Source: Alphaproteobacteria bacterium (lineage in GTDB: Bacteria; Pseudomonadota; Alphaproteobacteria; DSM-16000; Inquilinaceae). From it: DNA of 64,000 nucleotides. The notes below the pieces were generated by a model that saw only the letters and a list, made by a program, of their open reading frames with translations, searched no databases and was not told where the DNA came from. The first letter of the stretch is position 1; the number at the start of each line of letters is the position of its first letter. Location of the stretch: the NCBI GenBank assembly GCA_028284045.1, contig JANQSN010000058.1:124001-188000 (forward strand), written 5' to 3'. The position numbers and the translations under genes are program-made. Shown in pieces: positions 8,854-17,109 of this stretch.

Positions 8854-9575
8854 AGCTTGATGATTTCAGGTCGCTGCGGGGCGCCGAAGCTGATGCGATT
8901 GATTTCGATCTGAGTGGCTTCGCCTACAGCAAGCTGGTCGCGCGGCAGGGCGCAGACATGGTCAAATGCAACGGCGGAACCGTTTGGCGGGATGCGGCAG
9001 GAGATATCGAAGCCACCGTCCGGCGCGGCCACCCAGGCATAGACCTCCGTCGCACCCAGCCCGTTGACCAGTACACGCACCTCATCGTCCGCAGAGGGGT
9101 CAACGCTCCGCCACAAGGCGGCGGCGAACTCCGTGCCGGCATCGGCGCAGCGGCCGCGAGACAGGGCGATGGCGAACTCCTCGGCGTGCAACGCCAGCAG
9201 CGCGTCGGCGTGCCGCGTTGCGAACTCCAGCAACGCCGTGCCGGTGCCAAGATCGCCCGGGACCTCGTACTCGGTTCTGGCTTCGTAAAGCGCCTCAGCC
9301 GACACAAAGCGTGCGCAGACCGGCGCGCCGCCCCAGGCCGCCGGCAGGGTGACTGCAACCAGCGGTTCGTCGCCCGGGTCTTCGGTATCGAGCATGACGC
9401 CGACAACTATGCGCGGGGCCGAGACCTCTGCTGCCGCTGTCAACTGTTCGTCGAGATCGCCGGACGCATGGATCATCGGCAGCTCCTGTGCGGCTGCCAC
9501 ACCGCAGATCGCGGTGCAGACCGTAAGTGCGCCAACCATTCGCCAACGATGAGGAGTATCCATTTTTCTTCGCAT
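8844..9575 (-). CDS. Unknown secreted protein
   Basis: The predicted product is 243 residues (an internal ATG at codon 5 is also possible). It has a Sec-type signal peptide: a basic start, hydrophobic MVGALTVCTAICGVAA and cleavage near AAAQE. The mature part contains about four cysteines (VCARF, RCADAG, ISCRIP, HVCALP), consistent with disulfides in the periplasm, and a recurring IEINRISFG-like beta segment at the end. No family is recognised. It is divergent from the trypsin-like gene across 82 bases and overlaps the membrane protein gene downstream, suggesting a functional unit. Confidence 0.7.
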   Translation of the reverse strand: MRRKMDTPHRWRMVGALTVCTAICGVAAAQELPMIHASGDLDEQLTAAAEVSAPRIVVGVMLDTEDPGDEPLVAVTLPAAWGGAPVCARFVSAEALYEARTEYEVPGDLGTGTALLEFATRHADALLALHAEEFAIALSRGRCADAGTEFAAALWRSVDPSADDEVRVLVNGLGATEVYAWVAAPDGGFDISCRIPPNGSAVAFDHVCALPRDQLAVGEATQIEINRISFGAPQRPEIIKLWN

Positions 9576-9657
9576 TCTTTGGTGTCGTTGGCCCAGGGCT
9601 TCGCCTAGGGTGCCTGTCCGAGATTACTGTATCAACCGCGTTGGAGAGATCGAAGCC

Positions 9658-10809
9658 ATGCGTCGGACCGGAATGGGGGCGAGGCTGTTCCGCTGGCTGG
9701 GGCGCGCCGGTGTCGCCTGGCTCGCCGGTATCGTCGCGCTTCTGCTTGGCTGGTCGGTCGCGTCGTCGGCGGAACCGGTGTCCGTCAATCGCAACAGCGG
9801 GCAAGGGTTCGTCGTCACGCACCGCGGCAACTGCTACGTGATCCTGCCTCACCATGTGCATGGCGACCGACTATCCTTGAGCCTGTCCGCCGGTGCGCCG
9901 CCTGTCATCGGCCAGGCCTGGGTGTTCGAGATGTTCGCGCCGGGAACCGATCTGTCGATCGGGATCGTCACCGGCGGGATGGAAGGCCGATGCACCGATG
10001 CGTTCGCCGAACTGCCGCAGGAGATCGACGCACTGGTGTCGGCGGACGGGGCGGTTTCGGTCGTGGTGGTTTCCGACACCGGCGTCGTCCGCCGGATGCC
10101 GGGGCATGTCGGCGACCTGAGCTATGAGACGATGCTGGTGGATTTGGAGGCGTCCGACACAGGCACCGGCATCGCGCGGGGCACAAGCGGCGCCTTGGTC
10201 TTCGCCGGCGATACCGCGGTCGGCATGGTCGTTCGCGCCTTCGGGCGTCAGCGGGCCGAAGCGCTTCGCATGGACGCCATCGTTTCGCGACTCGACAGGT
10301 TGCTGGAAGGGGCGCTGGATCCGATCGAGGTCGTGCCGACGCCCGTCGGTACGGCCGATGGCACCGGATCGGGTGCGGCGCTGGGGATCGTAGGGCTCGC
10401 CACGGCCATCGCCGCCTGCTCGGCCGAGCCGGTGACGCCGGAGGCGAGTTGCTGGAGCATGGCCTCGGGCGTGGGACCCTTGCTGGTGCCGCCGGAAACG
10501 CTGCCTCTCGTCATCGAGATTGAGGTCGGCGGCGGCGACGTCACCGCGGTACGGTCGGTGAGGCTCCGTGCAGGCGTCGACGGCGATAGCGCAACGATTC
10601 CGCAAACCGTGCTGGTGGAGCGCCAGGTCCGCACGGGCACGGGTGGGCAGTCTTCCTGGTTGTCCTTTGGGCGAGGCGACATGTCGCCGCTGGGAACGCT
10701 GCGGGTCGACAACGGGGCCGCGCCGCGCACCCGCGCCCTGCGGCTGACCATCCTGGATGCTTGGGCCCCGGCGTTGCCGATGCGCCTCGACTCGATTGAA
10801 ATCCGCTGA
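9658..10809 (+). CDS. Putative exported trypsin-like serine peptidase
   Basis: With the ATG at 9658 (GGAGAG upstream) the protein has 383 residues and a clear signal peptide: basic start, hydrophobic WLAGIVALLLGWSVASSA. The mature N-terminus has the spacing of a chymotrypsin-fold peptidase: GQGFVV followed by ILPHHV (candidate His66), APGTDLSIGIV (Asp98) and GTSGALVFAG (Ser177). The usual GDSGG is replaced by GTSGA. The remaining 200 residues have a hydrophobic stretch (about 237-256) and a beta-rich end of unknown type. A GTG at 9610 could extend the N-terminus by 16 residues but would bury the signal peptide. Peptidase activity is inferred from motif order only. Confidence 0.65.
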   Translation: MRRTGMGARLFRWLGRAGVAWLAGIVALLLGWSVASSAEPVSVNRNSGQGFVVTHRGNCYVILPHHVHGDRLSLSLSAGAPPVIGQAWVFEMFAPGTDLSIGIVTGGMEGRCTDAFAELPQEIDALVSADGAVSVVVVSDTGVVRRMPGHVGDLSYETMLVDLEASDTGTGIARGTSGALVFAGDTAVGMVVRAFGRQRAEALRMDAIVSRLDRLLEGALDPIEVVPTPVGTADGTGSGAALGIVGLATAIAACSAEPVTPEASCWSMASGVGPLLVPPETLPLVIEIEVGGGDVTAVRSVRLRAGVDGDSATIPQTVLVERQVRTGTGGQSSWLSFGRGDMSPLGTLRVDNGAAPRTRALRLTILDAWAPALPMRLDSIEIR

Positions 10810-10811
10810 CC

Positions 10812-11444
10812 TCAGTCGATCAATGGTACACGGATGGTCACGGCGGTGCCGCGCCCCTCGACCACGAAGCTGCCGGTCAGAGCGCCGGCGTCGTCGAGTC
10901 GCATGACGGCAGATCCATCTCTGCCGGCGAAGTGCCATCGTACGGTCATCACTTCCTCACCGGCCATGCGGAAGACGCAGTATTGCGAGTTCAGCCACAA
11001 CCAGCAGGCCTCGGCATCGTTGTAGGCGCCGACGGCGAACCCGAAGTAGCCCGTCAGTCCATCCGGCGACCAGCTTCCTCCGGCGCGTGACAGCCAGTCG
11101 AAGATCGGCGTCAGGTCAGCTTGGTCCGCCGGTACCTGGAACTCGGCGCGGAAGGCACCACCGGCATTGAGCGTGGCGCGGATGGCTGCGGCGCGCAGCC
11201 GCGGATCGTCAGAGAAGAGCCCGACCTCCCGAGCCATTCGCGTCAGCGCCGGATCTCCGCTCGCCAGAATGGCCTCCATCGCCGCGATCCGCCGCCTAGG
11301 GTCGGGATCTGCTAGCAACTGCTCCGCGCGCGCCAACTCTGCCGACCGACCCTCGACCGCCGACTCTATGCTATCGAGCACGGATTGGGCCGATGCGGTC
11401 GAAAACGCAAGGCTATAGGCGAGAATTGCCAAGATCACTCTCAT
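10812..11444 (-). CDS. Unknown secreted protein with possible HEAT-like repeats
   Basis: Choosing the ATG at 11444 gives a 210-residue product with a textbook signal peptide, MRVILAILAYSLAFSTASAQ. A longer reading to 11492 would place 16 extra residues ahead of it. The mature N-terminal half is helical and repeats the pattern DPRRRIAAMEAILASGDPAL and DDPRLRAAAIRATLNAG, similar to HEAT repeats. The C-terminal half is beta-rich with two cysteines (EACWLW, QYCVF). No family is recognised. Its stop lies two bases from that of the trypsin-like gene (convergent), and its start faces the puhA promoter region. Confidence 0.65.
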   Translation of the reverse strand: MRVILAILAYSLAFSTASAQSVLDSIESAVEGRSAELARAEQLLADPDPRRRIAAMEAILASGDPALTRMAREVGLFSDDPRLRAAAIRATLNAGGAFRAEFQVPADQADLTPIFDWLSRAGGSWSPDGLTGYFGFAVGAYNDAEACWLWLNSQYCVFRMAGEEVMTVRWHFAGRDGSAVMRLDDAGALTGSFVVEGRGTAVTIRVPLID

Positions 11445-11627
11445 AAGCACATCCCCAAGCATGCTAGTTCCTGCTAATGCAGTGTACTTCATCAGGAGAT
11501 GCGATTATAGGCGGTGGGTAGGGCGTTCTTACGGCCCGGGTATGGCGGGCGGCACCCGTTCGCCATCCGGCGGCCCCGCGAACCGATGGGTCGACGGCGG
11601 CATTGCGCCGGCTCATACGTCCGCAGG

Positions 11628-11661
11628 TGTCAGTTTTTCTTGACGTCCAAACGAATTGACA
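11628..11661. promoter_or_regulatory. Overlapping PpsR/CrtJ-type palindromes upstream of puhA
   Basis: Two palindromes overlap by two bases. TGTCA-N8-TGACG lies at 11628-11645, and CGTCC-N8-TGACA at 11644-11661 (TGTCA-N8-GGACG on the other strand). The PpsR/CrtJ consensus is TGT-N12-ACA, so each copy departs at one end. The first form, including its final G, recurs exactly at the puf promoter. Regulator identity is inferred, because no ppsR gene is in the window. Confidence 0.6.
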
Positions 11662-11685
11662 TTTGCGTTGCGGACCCCCTAGACT
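11656..11685 (+). promoter_or_regulatory. Predicted puhA promoter
   Basis: A perfect -35 box TTGACA (11656-11661) is followed after 18 bases by TAGACT (11680-11685) as the -10 box. The -35 box is part of the second palindrome, so a protein bound there would block RNA polymerase. It would leave a leader of about 200 nt before puhA. Confidence 0.5.
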
Positions 11686-11892
11686 CGAGGAAGCCGGACA
11701 AGGGTCTTGGGCGACGGTTCTTGCGTGTCGTGTCGGTCCGCCGGGGTCGGCCGACGGGCGGGCACGTCCTAGGGGGTGATGCCCTCTTTTCCCGTTGCCC
11801 TTGCCGCGACGGTGCGATCGCTGACGCGCCGTCGCTCCGGACCGCGGACACGACCGTACGGCCCGGTCGCGCGGACCCGCCTGGAGGACGAC

Positions 11893-12675
11893 ATGGGAAT
11901 CGGAGCCATCACCGCAGAGATCGACTTTACGCAGGTCCTGCTCTACGCCTTCTGGCTCTTCTTCGCGTATCTCATCTTCTATCTGCAAAAGGAAAGCCGC
12001 CGCGAGGGCTATCCGCTGGAGGCGGACGAGACCGGAAAGCTGGAAGACCCCGGCTTCGTCTACATGCCCCAGCCGAAGACCTTCCGGCTGCCGCATGGCC
12101 ATGGCGAGGTGCAGAAGCCCGACGGCAAGCGCGAAACCCGCGAGCTGAAGCTGCGGCCGCTGCAGGTCTGGGGCGGCGCACCGAAGGAGCCGACGGGCGA
12201 CAACCCCTTGCTGGACGGCGTCGGCCCCGGCGCCTATGCGGAGCGGGCGGACCATCCCGACGTGACCTTCGAGGGCAAGGTCAAGATCGTGCCGATCCGC
12301 ATCGCGGAGGGCTTCGGGCTGTCCGCCAACGACCCCGATCCGATCGGCATGGATGTGGTCGGCTGCGACAACAAGGTCGGCGGCAAGATCACCGATGCCT
12401 GGGTCGACAAGTCGGAGCATCTGCTGCGCTACTATGAAGTCGCACCCACCGGCGCGAAGGACGGCGACCGCGTGCTGTTGCCGGTGCCGTTCGCCGTGGT
12501 GCGCGGCCGTCGCCGCCAGATCTACGTGCATGCCATCACCGGTGCGCAGTTCGCCGATGTGCCGAGGACCAAGCAGCCCGAGCAGGTCACCCTCTTGGAA
12601 GAAGAGAAGATTTGCGGCTATTACGGAGCAGGCCTGCTCTACGCCACGCCGCAGCGGACAGAGCCTCTCTTCTAA
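11893..12675 (+). CDS. puhA: Photosynthetic reaction centre H subunit
   Basis: From the ATG at 11893 (GGAGG nine bases upstream) the product has 260 residues, the normal H-subunit length. It has one membrane helix near the N-terminus (about residues 12-31, TQVLLYAFWLFFAYLIFYL), then the cytoplasmic PRC-barrel domain with DPGFVYMPQPKTF, PIRIAEGFGLSANDPDPIGM, a GKITDAWVD stretch and LLPVPFAVV. The H subunit caps the L-M core and shapes proton entry to QB. The conserved Glu/Asp-rich regions expected around the proton path are present, but individual residues were not mapped. It is followed 77 bases later by the puhB-puhC fusion. Confidence 0.97.
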   Translation: MGIGAITAEIDFTQVLLYAFWLFFAYLIFYLQKESRREGYPLEADETGKLEDPGFVYMPQPKTFRLPHGHGEVQKPDGKRETRELKLRPLQVWGGAPKEPTGDNPLLDGVGPGAYAERADHPDVTFEGKVKIVPIRIAEGFGLSANDPDPIGMDVVGCDNKVGGKITDAWVDKSEHLLRYYEVAPTGAKDGDRVLLPVPFAVVRGRRRQIYVHAITGAQFADVPRTKQPEQVTLLEEEKICGYYGAGLLYATPQRTEPLF

Positions 12676-12752
12676 GGGTGCCGCGCGCCGACACTGGGCG
12701 GTTCAGTTCAGCCAGGCGGGAACGGCCGTAACCTGGAGCCCTGCCGGCGAGC

Positions 12753-13898
12753 ATGTACAGCGAAGGTGTCGCGGCTGACGACCAGCCGCCGGCGAGGGAT
12801 CAGACAGCGCAACCGATACGGGGCCTGAACGCCCGGCTTCAGCCGGGCGAACGGGTTCTGTGGCAAGGCGCGCCGCGCTGGCGCAGCTTCGCGCTGAGCG
12901 TCTTCCACACGCGCCTGATCATTCTCTATTTCGCCGTCTATGCCGTCTGGCAGGGGGTGTCCGTCAGCACCGATGGCGGCGCGCTGGCCCAGGCGCTGTT
13001 TGCCGGCGTCACGACGGCTGCGCTGGGCGTGCCGGCGGTCGGCATCTTCTGGCTGATCGCCTGGCTGGTTCAGCGCACGACGGTCTACACCATCACCGAC
13101 CGGCGGGTGGTCTTCTCCATCGGCGTCGCCTTGCCGAAGACCTTCAACTTCCCATTGAAGGAGATGGACGGCGCGTCGCTGCGGACAGAGCCCAACGGCA
13201 CCGGCAATATCTCGCTGGCGTTGAAGCCGCACACCACCATCGCCTATCTGATCCTGTGGCCGCATGTGCGGCCCTGGCGGCTGCGCCGGGCGGAGCCGAC
13301 CTTGCGCGCCATCCCCGAGGCCGAAGCGGTCGCGCGCCTGCTGGCCGACGCCTTCCGGGCGGCCACCGCCGAGGCGCCGCCGCCGGCCGCCGCGGCCGAG
13401 GCGGCGGCACCGATCCAGGCCCAGGAGGACCCGGCGGCGGAGGAAGCCCGCCAGCGGATGCGGCGCGCGCGGGTGCCGCTGATCGCGGCGGCCAGCCTGG
13501 TCGTGCTGTGCGCGGTGCTGGTGGTGATCGGCCGGTTCACCGGCATCGGGACGGTGCAGGAGGCCGAGGGTACGCCCGCGCTGGTCTACCAGCTCCGGTT
13601 CGAGGACCTGGGCGAGGCGCGCATCGCCGTCGTCGATGCCGAGGGCGGGGAGACCCTGACCGTCATCGAGACCGGCACCGACGGCCTGCTGCGAGGCGCC
13701 CTGCGGGGTCTGACGCGCAGCCGCACGCTCGCCTCCGTGCCGGTGGATGCGCCCTACCAGCTTATCCGCTGGGATACCGGGCGGATCACCCTGACCGACC
13801 CCGAGACCGGCGAAGAGGTCCCACTGGACGCCTTCGGCCCGGTCGGCCCGGGCGCCATGGCGGACCTGATGGCGCTGATCGGCGCGGGGGACGACTGA
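12753..13898 (+). CDS. puhBC: Fused PuhB-PuhC photosynthetic complex assembly protein
   Basis: The single 381-residue frame contains two proteins that are normally separate. Residues 30-205 match PuhB: PGERVLWQGAPRWRSFA, two membrane segments (about 52-70 and 86-106), the PH-like YTITDRRVVFSIGVALPKTF and AYLILWPHVRPWRL. Residues 205-240 are an Ala/Pro/Glu linker. Residues 241-261 form a third membrane helix, and 275-376 match PuhC: LRFEDLG, VVDAEGGETL, GLLRGALRGL, YQLIRWDTGRITLTDP and PLDAFGPVGPGAM. PuhB assists reaction-centre assembly and PuhC organises RC-LH1. No internal stop or frameshift is visible. The usual alternative is adjacent puhB and puhC genes. Confidence 0.9.
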   Translation: MYSEGVAADDQPPARDQTAQPIRGLNARLQPGERVLWQGAPRWRSFALSVFHTRLIILYFAVYAVWQGVSVSTDGGALAQALFAGVTTAALGVPAVGIFWLIAWLVQRTTVYTITDRRVVFSIGVALPKTFNFPLKEMDGASLRTEPNGTGNISLALKPHTTIAYLILWPHVRPWRLRRAEPTLRAIPEAEAVARLLADAFRAATAEAPPPAAAAEAAAPIQAQEDPAAEEARQRMRRARVPLIAAASLVVLCAVLVVIGRFTGIGTVQEAEGTPALVYQLRFEDLGEARIAVVDAEGGETLTVIETGTDGLLRGALRGLTRSRTLASVPVDAPYQLIRWDTGRITLTDPETGEEVPLDAFGPVGPGAMADLMALIGAGDD

Positions 13899-13906
13899 CC
13901 TCGATC

Positions 13907-14311
13907 TCAGGTCCCCGGCAGGGCGCCGCGAATCAAGTTGCCCCCATCGGTCAACAACCCGATGACGGTGTTGACCTTGCCGAGCGTCGCGGCAATCTCC
14001 TTGTTGCGTTTCACCGCGTCTTTCAGATTTTTGGTGATGCCGGATAGTGTTTGTTCTTCTTTTTTCGAGAAGACACCGAGCTGGACCCAGGTCTTCTCAA
14101 ATTCAGCTAGGTTGTCCTTCTCAAGGTTGAGGGCATCACCCATGTTCTTGTGCCTTAGGGCTTGTGCCTCGTCCGTGGCGTTTTGCCAGGCGGCGTCTTG
14201 TTCATTGATCGCCGTCTGTAGCTCATCCTGTGCCTTGATGATTTTGGCGTACACGGCTTGCCAGGTCGCGCTGCCGTTCCGCCGTTCACTATCGGCTGGG
14301 TCATTGGGCAT
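13907..14311 (-). CDS. Unknown small helical protein
   Basis: The 134-residue product is highly charged and almost entirely predicted helical, with heptad-like stretches such as IKAQDELQTAINEQDAAW and LEKDNLAEFEKTW, then a small hydrophobic end (VNTVIGLLTDGGNLIRGAL). It has no signal peptide or cysteine and resembles no family I recognise. The base composition is lower in GC than the flanking photosynthesis genes. It lies downstream of the lipoprotein gene on the same strand, 59 bases apart, so the two are probably one unit. It converges with puhBC. Confidence 0.6.
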   Translation of the reverse strand: MPNDPADSERRNGSATWQAVYAKIIKAQDELQTAINEQDAAWQNATDEAQALRHKNMGDALNLEKDNLAEFEKTWVQLGVFSKKEEQTLSGITKNLKDAVKRNKEIAATLGKVNTVIGLLTDGGNLIRGALPGT

Positions 14312-14370
14312 GGGACGCGTCTCCCTTGCGTCGCTGCGAGGCCACGCGCCGGCCGATCGGCCGGATCGCT

Positions 14371-15672
14371 TCAGGGGCCGGCCGCTGCTAGCCCGCCGAT
14401 GGCCGTGACGCTTGCCTGGACATCGCCGGCGAAACCTTCGATCAGCGTCTTGGCCTCGTCGATGCTGATCTCGGGGTTCTCCAGCGCCTCCCTCAAGGCT
14501 GCGTGGGCGCTTGCGATCTGCAGGCCGGCGCTGATGGGGTCGTGCTCCAGGAGGGTTCGCAGTTCGCGGAGCTGGCTGTCGACGTCCTGTACAAGATCGG
14601 CCGTCCGACGCGAGCGCTCGATGGAGCTTTCGGTCTCAGCGTCTAGCGCCGTCCGGTTCGCCTGTTTGACCAGTTCGAGCAGACGTCTTTGATAGCGTCG
14701 CACATTCGTATCGAAGTCCACCAAGGACTGGTGGCAGGCGAGCGCGCCGAGTTGGGCAACCAAAGGATCCGCGGCGATCACCGACTGGCGGATCAGGGCG
14801 AGCCGCTCGCCTTCCAGAACCAAGTCAAGCAGCCCGACAGCAACGCCGCCCACGGCCTTCAGGGCGCCGGAAATGGCCACCCCCTTCGGACCGGCCAGGG
14901 CGGCCAGATTGGCAATCTTGGTGACGAACTGTTCGGCGGCGGTCTCTACGTCGTCGACGTCCTCGGCAGCGGCGGCGGTTGCCAGGGCCTTGCCGTACTC
15001 GCTTAGAAGCAGCAACGGGTCGTTGCGTCTGACGAGCGCGCCTTCGACGACCGCGATGTCGATGCCGCTCTCGTTGAAGGCGTTGGTCACCGCGGTGCTG
15101 TCTTCGTAGTCCTGCTCATTCGGATCGTCGATGGTGATCTCGTCGGTGTCGATCCCGCAGAGGTCGAGCCTTGCGTTGGTTTCCCAGTCAACGACGGCGG
15201 TGGCCCCTGGGTTGGCCCATGGGCTGGCGCCTCGGCCGGTTGCCGGCGTGTCCGAAGCGGCACCAACCAGACATCTTTCCGCGGGGCCTGTGCCCACACC
15301 GCCGACCAGGCAGACGTTGCAGCCCGCCGCGACGTGCTGCGTGCGGGCGAGCCACGCCTGGCGTATGGCGCGCTGTCGGGAGTCCGGGATGGATGCCAAG
15401 ACCGCCGGGATCGTCACCGGACCGAAGAAATCGGGTAGGGGCGCACACGCCGGCTGGATCTTGAGACGGCCGGCGCGGTCGACGGCCATATTCGCTGCGA
15501 CCGATTCCCGGTGGCTAAGCGCCAGCAGCTCGGCAGTGCGATCGTTCAACTGCTGGTTCTGGTCGGCGGCGTCCTGGATCGACTGTCCGAATGAGGCGGC
15601 CAGGTCCCGGGCCTCGCCGCCGCAGCCGCCCAGCAAGCCCAAGGAGGCCACAATCGCCAGCATGCGTTTCAC
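14371..15672 (-). CDS. Unknown lipoprotein
   Basis: The 433-residue protein starts at a GTG with GGGAG seven bases upstream. Its signal ends in the lipobox LLGGC (Cys17), so it should be lipidated by Lgt and LspA. The N-terminal half has further cysteines (PACAP, CNVC, RCLVG, LCGID) and an acidic patch DEITIDDPNEQDYEDS. The C-terminal half is helical, with a glycine-alanine segment (ISGALKAVGGVAVGLLDLVL) and long charged helices. No family is recognised. It sits behind pufM in the same orientation, beyond a strong hairpin, so co-transcription with pufLM is doubtful. Confidence 0.7.
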   Translation of the reverse strand: MKRMLAIVASLGLLGGCGGEARDLAASFGQSIQDAADQNQQLNDRTAELLALSHRESVAANMAVDRAGRLKIQPACAPLPDFFGPVTIPAVLASIPDSRQRAIRQAWLARTQHVAAGCNVCLVGGVGTGPAERCLVGAASDTPATGRGASPWANPGATAVVDWETNARLDLCGIDTDEITIDDPNEQDYEDSTAVTNAFNESGIDIAVVEGALVRRNDPLLLLSEYGKALATAAAAEDVDDVETAAEQFVTKIANLAALAGPKGVAISGALKAVGGVAVGLLDLVLEGERLALIRQSVIAADPLVAQLGALACHQSLVDFDTNVRRYQRRLLELVKQANRTALDAETESSIERSRRTADLVQDVDSQLRELRTLLEHDPISAGLQIASAHAALREALENPEISIDEAKTLIEGFAGDVQASVTAIGGLAAAGP

Positions 15673-15854
15673 GGCGAGTCTCCCGATCCTCAGGTCTGAC
15701 TAACGCATCATTATTCACCTTAAATTGTATTGATTGGCAATACAGCGTTCGGGGGCGTGCGCAGCCCTTCCGCCATCGGGGCGTGGGTATCGCCTTTGGC
15801 CCCGATCGGCTTTCATCGTCGTGGGGTGTCACCGCCTGCCCCCAAGACGCAAGA

Positions 15855-15882
15855 CGGGCGCCCGAGGGGTCTCGGGCGCCCG
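15855..15882 (-). terminator. Strong hairpin downstream of pufM
   Basis: A perfect 12-bp stem, CGGGCGCCCGAG with its complement, closes a four-base loop 27 bases past the pufM stop. On the minus strand it is followed by TCTTGCGTCTT rather than a clean T-run. It is probably a pufLM transcript end or a 3' stabilising stem of the kind known for puf mRNAs. Confidence 0.6.
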
Positions 15883-15908
15883 CGTTGGTTGGCGAGGAGA
15901 GGGGGCGG

Positions 15909-17090
15909 CTATTGCGCCGGAGCGGCCTCGCCCTCTGCGGCCTCCTCCGCCGCCGGTGCTTCTTCCGTCGCCGCGGCGTCGGCGCCTTCGCCCGCCGCCA
16001 GGGCATCGCCCTCGGCTGCCGGGGCATCGGCGGCGGGGGCCGCCTCTTCCGGCTCGGCGGCGGCCGGTTCGGCCGGGGCGGGCTCGGCGGCCGGGACGAT
16101 GACGATCTCGGGCTCCAGGCCCCAGCTCGACACCGTGGAGTCCGGCGTGCGCGGCCACATGGCGAAGTTCTGCGGGACGATGCCGCTCTTCTGGCCCCAG
16201 ACCGTCCAGTTGCTGACCACGGTGCCGGTGATCAGGATGCCGATGCCGCCGGTCAGCGTGGTCAGGACGGCGAACCACCACGCCCAGCGATGGATCGATT
16301 CCGCCGTGGCGTTGAAGCCCATGGTCCAGCGCCAGAACAGGGCCGCCCGTTCCGAGCCCGTGCCGCGGTCGCAGATCTGCTCCACCTCCCGCTCACCGCC
16401 ATAGCGGGTGACCGCCAGGATGGTCGCGCCGTGCATCGCGAACAGCAGCGCCGAGCCGTAGAGGAATGCGATCGACAGCGCGTGGAACGGATTCCAGAAG
16501 AGATTGCCGTAGATGATCGAGAAATTGTTGGTCCAGTCGAGATGGGTGAAGATCCCGAACGGCACGGCGTGATGCCAGCTTCCCATCAGCAGCGGGCGGA
16601 TGAAGCCCAGCACCAGATAGAGGAAGATCGCCGAGGCGAAGGCCCAGCAGACATGCGTGCCGAGCCCCAGCGCGATCGCCCGCCGGTACATCCGCACCCA
16701 CCACAACAGGATGGAGGCGGTGATGAAGAAGCCGGAGATCAGCCACCAGCCGCCTTCGTCGAGCGGCGGCAGGATCTTCAGCCCGTGCTCTGCCAGTGGC
16801 GGATCGAGCGAGAGCCAGAAGAACTCGCGCACGAACAGAACCGGGTTCCAGCCGACCGAGGCGGCCATGTTGAGGCCGATGATCGAGAACCCGACCATGA
16901 AGCAGATGATCGAGGCGACGCCCAGGAAGCCGAGATAGATCGGCCCGATCTGTGCGTTGCCGATGCGTCCCAGCAGATGGAAGATCTGCGGTTGGATGAC
17001 GCGTTCATAGTCGCCCTGGGCCACCGGCACGCCCATGTCGGGGTGGCCGGCCACCTGAACGCTGGTGAAGATGTTTTGATACTCTCTCAT
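15909..17090 (-). CDS. pufM: Photosynthetic reaction centre M subunit with long C-terminal extension
   Basis: The ATG at 17090 (GAGGAG upstream) gives 393 residues, against about 305-325 in the family. Five membrane helices are visible. Chlorophyll and iron ligands are present: His183 in [10 protein letters not shown], His203 in [10 protein letters not shown], and iron ligands His220 (AMHGAT), Glu235 (REVEQI) and His267 (SIHRW). The normal protein ends around [20 protein letters not shown] (299-317). Residues from about 325 onward are a low-complexity Ala/Pro/Glu tail rich in PAAE-type repeats. The tail is in frame with normal codon use. The gene follows pufL by 19 bases. No cytochrome pufC follows. 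Confidence 0.97.
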   Translation of the reverse strand: MREYQNIFTSVQVAGHPDMGVPVAQGDYERVIQPQIFHLLGRIGNAQIGPIYLGFLGVASIICFMVGFSIIGLNMAASVGWNPVLFVREFFWLSLDPPLAEHGLKILPPLDEGGWWLISGFFITASILLWWVRMYRRAIALGLGTHVCWAFASAIFLYLVLGFIRPLLMGSWHHAVPFGIFTHLDWTNNFSIIYGNLFWNPFHALSIAFLYGSALLFAMHGATILAVTRYGGEREVEQICDRGTGSERAALFWRWTMGFNATAESIHRWAWWFAVLTTLTGGIGILITGTVVSNWTVWGQKSGIVPQNFAMWPRTPDSTVSSWGLEPEIVIVPAAEPAPAEPAAAEPEEAAPAADAPAAEGDALAAGEGADAAATEEAPAAEEAAEGEAAPAQ

Positions 17091-17109
17091 GACGACGTCT
17101 CCTCGCCAC

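Larger units (their letters stand above)
11445..11892. other. Intergenic region containing the puhA promoter and leader
   Basis: Between the secreted-protein start and puhA are 448 bases with no convincing gene. The palindromic operator and promoter are listed separately at 11628-11685. About 200 bases of untranslated leader would separate that promoter from the puhA start. No lhaA or bch gene precedes puhA here, unlike many purple bacteria. Confidence 0.6.
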
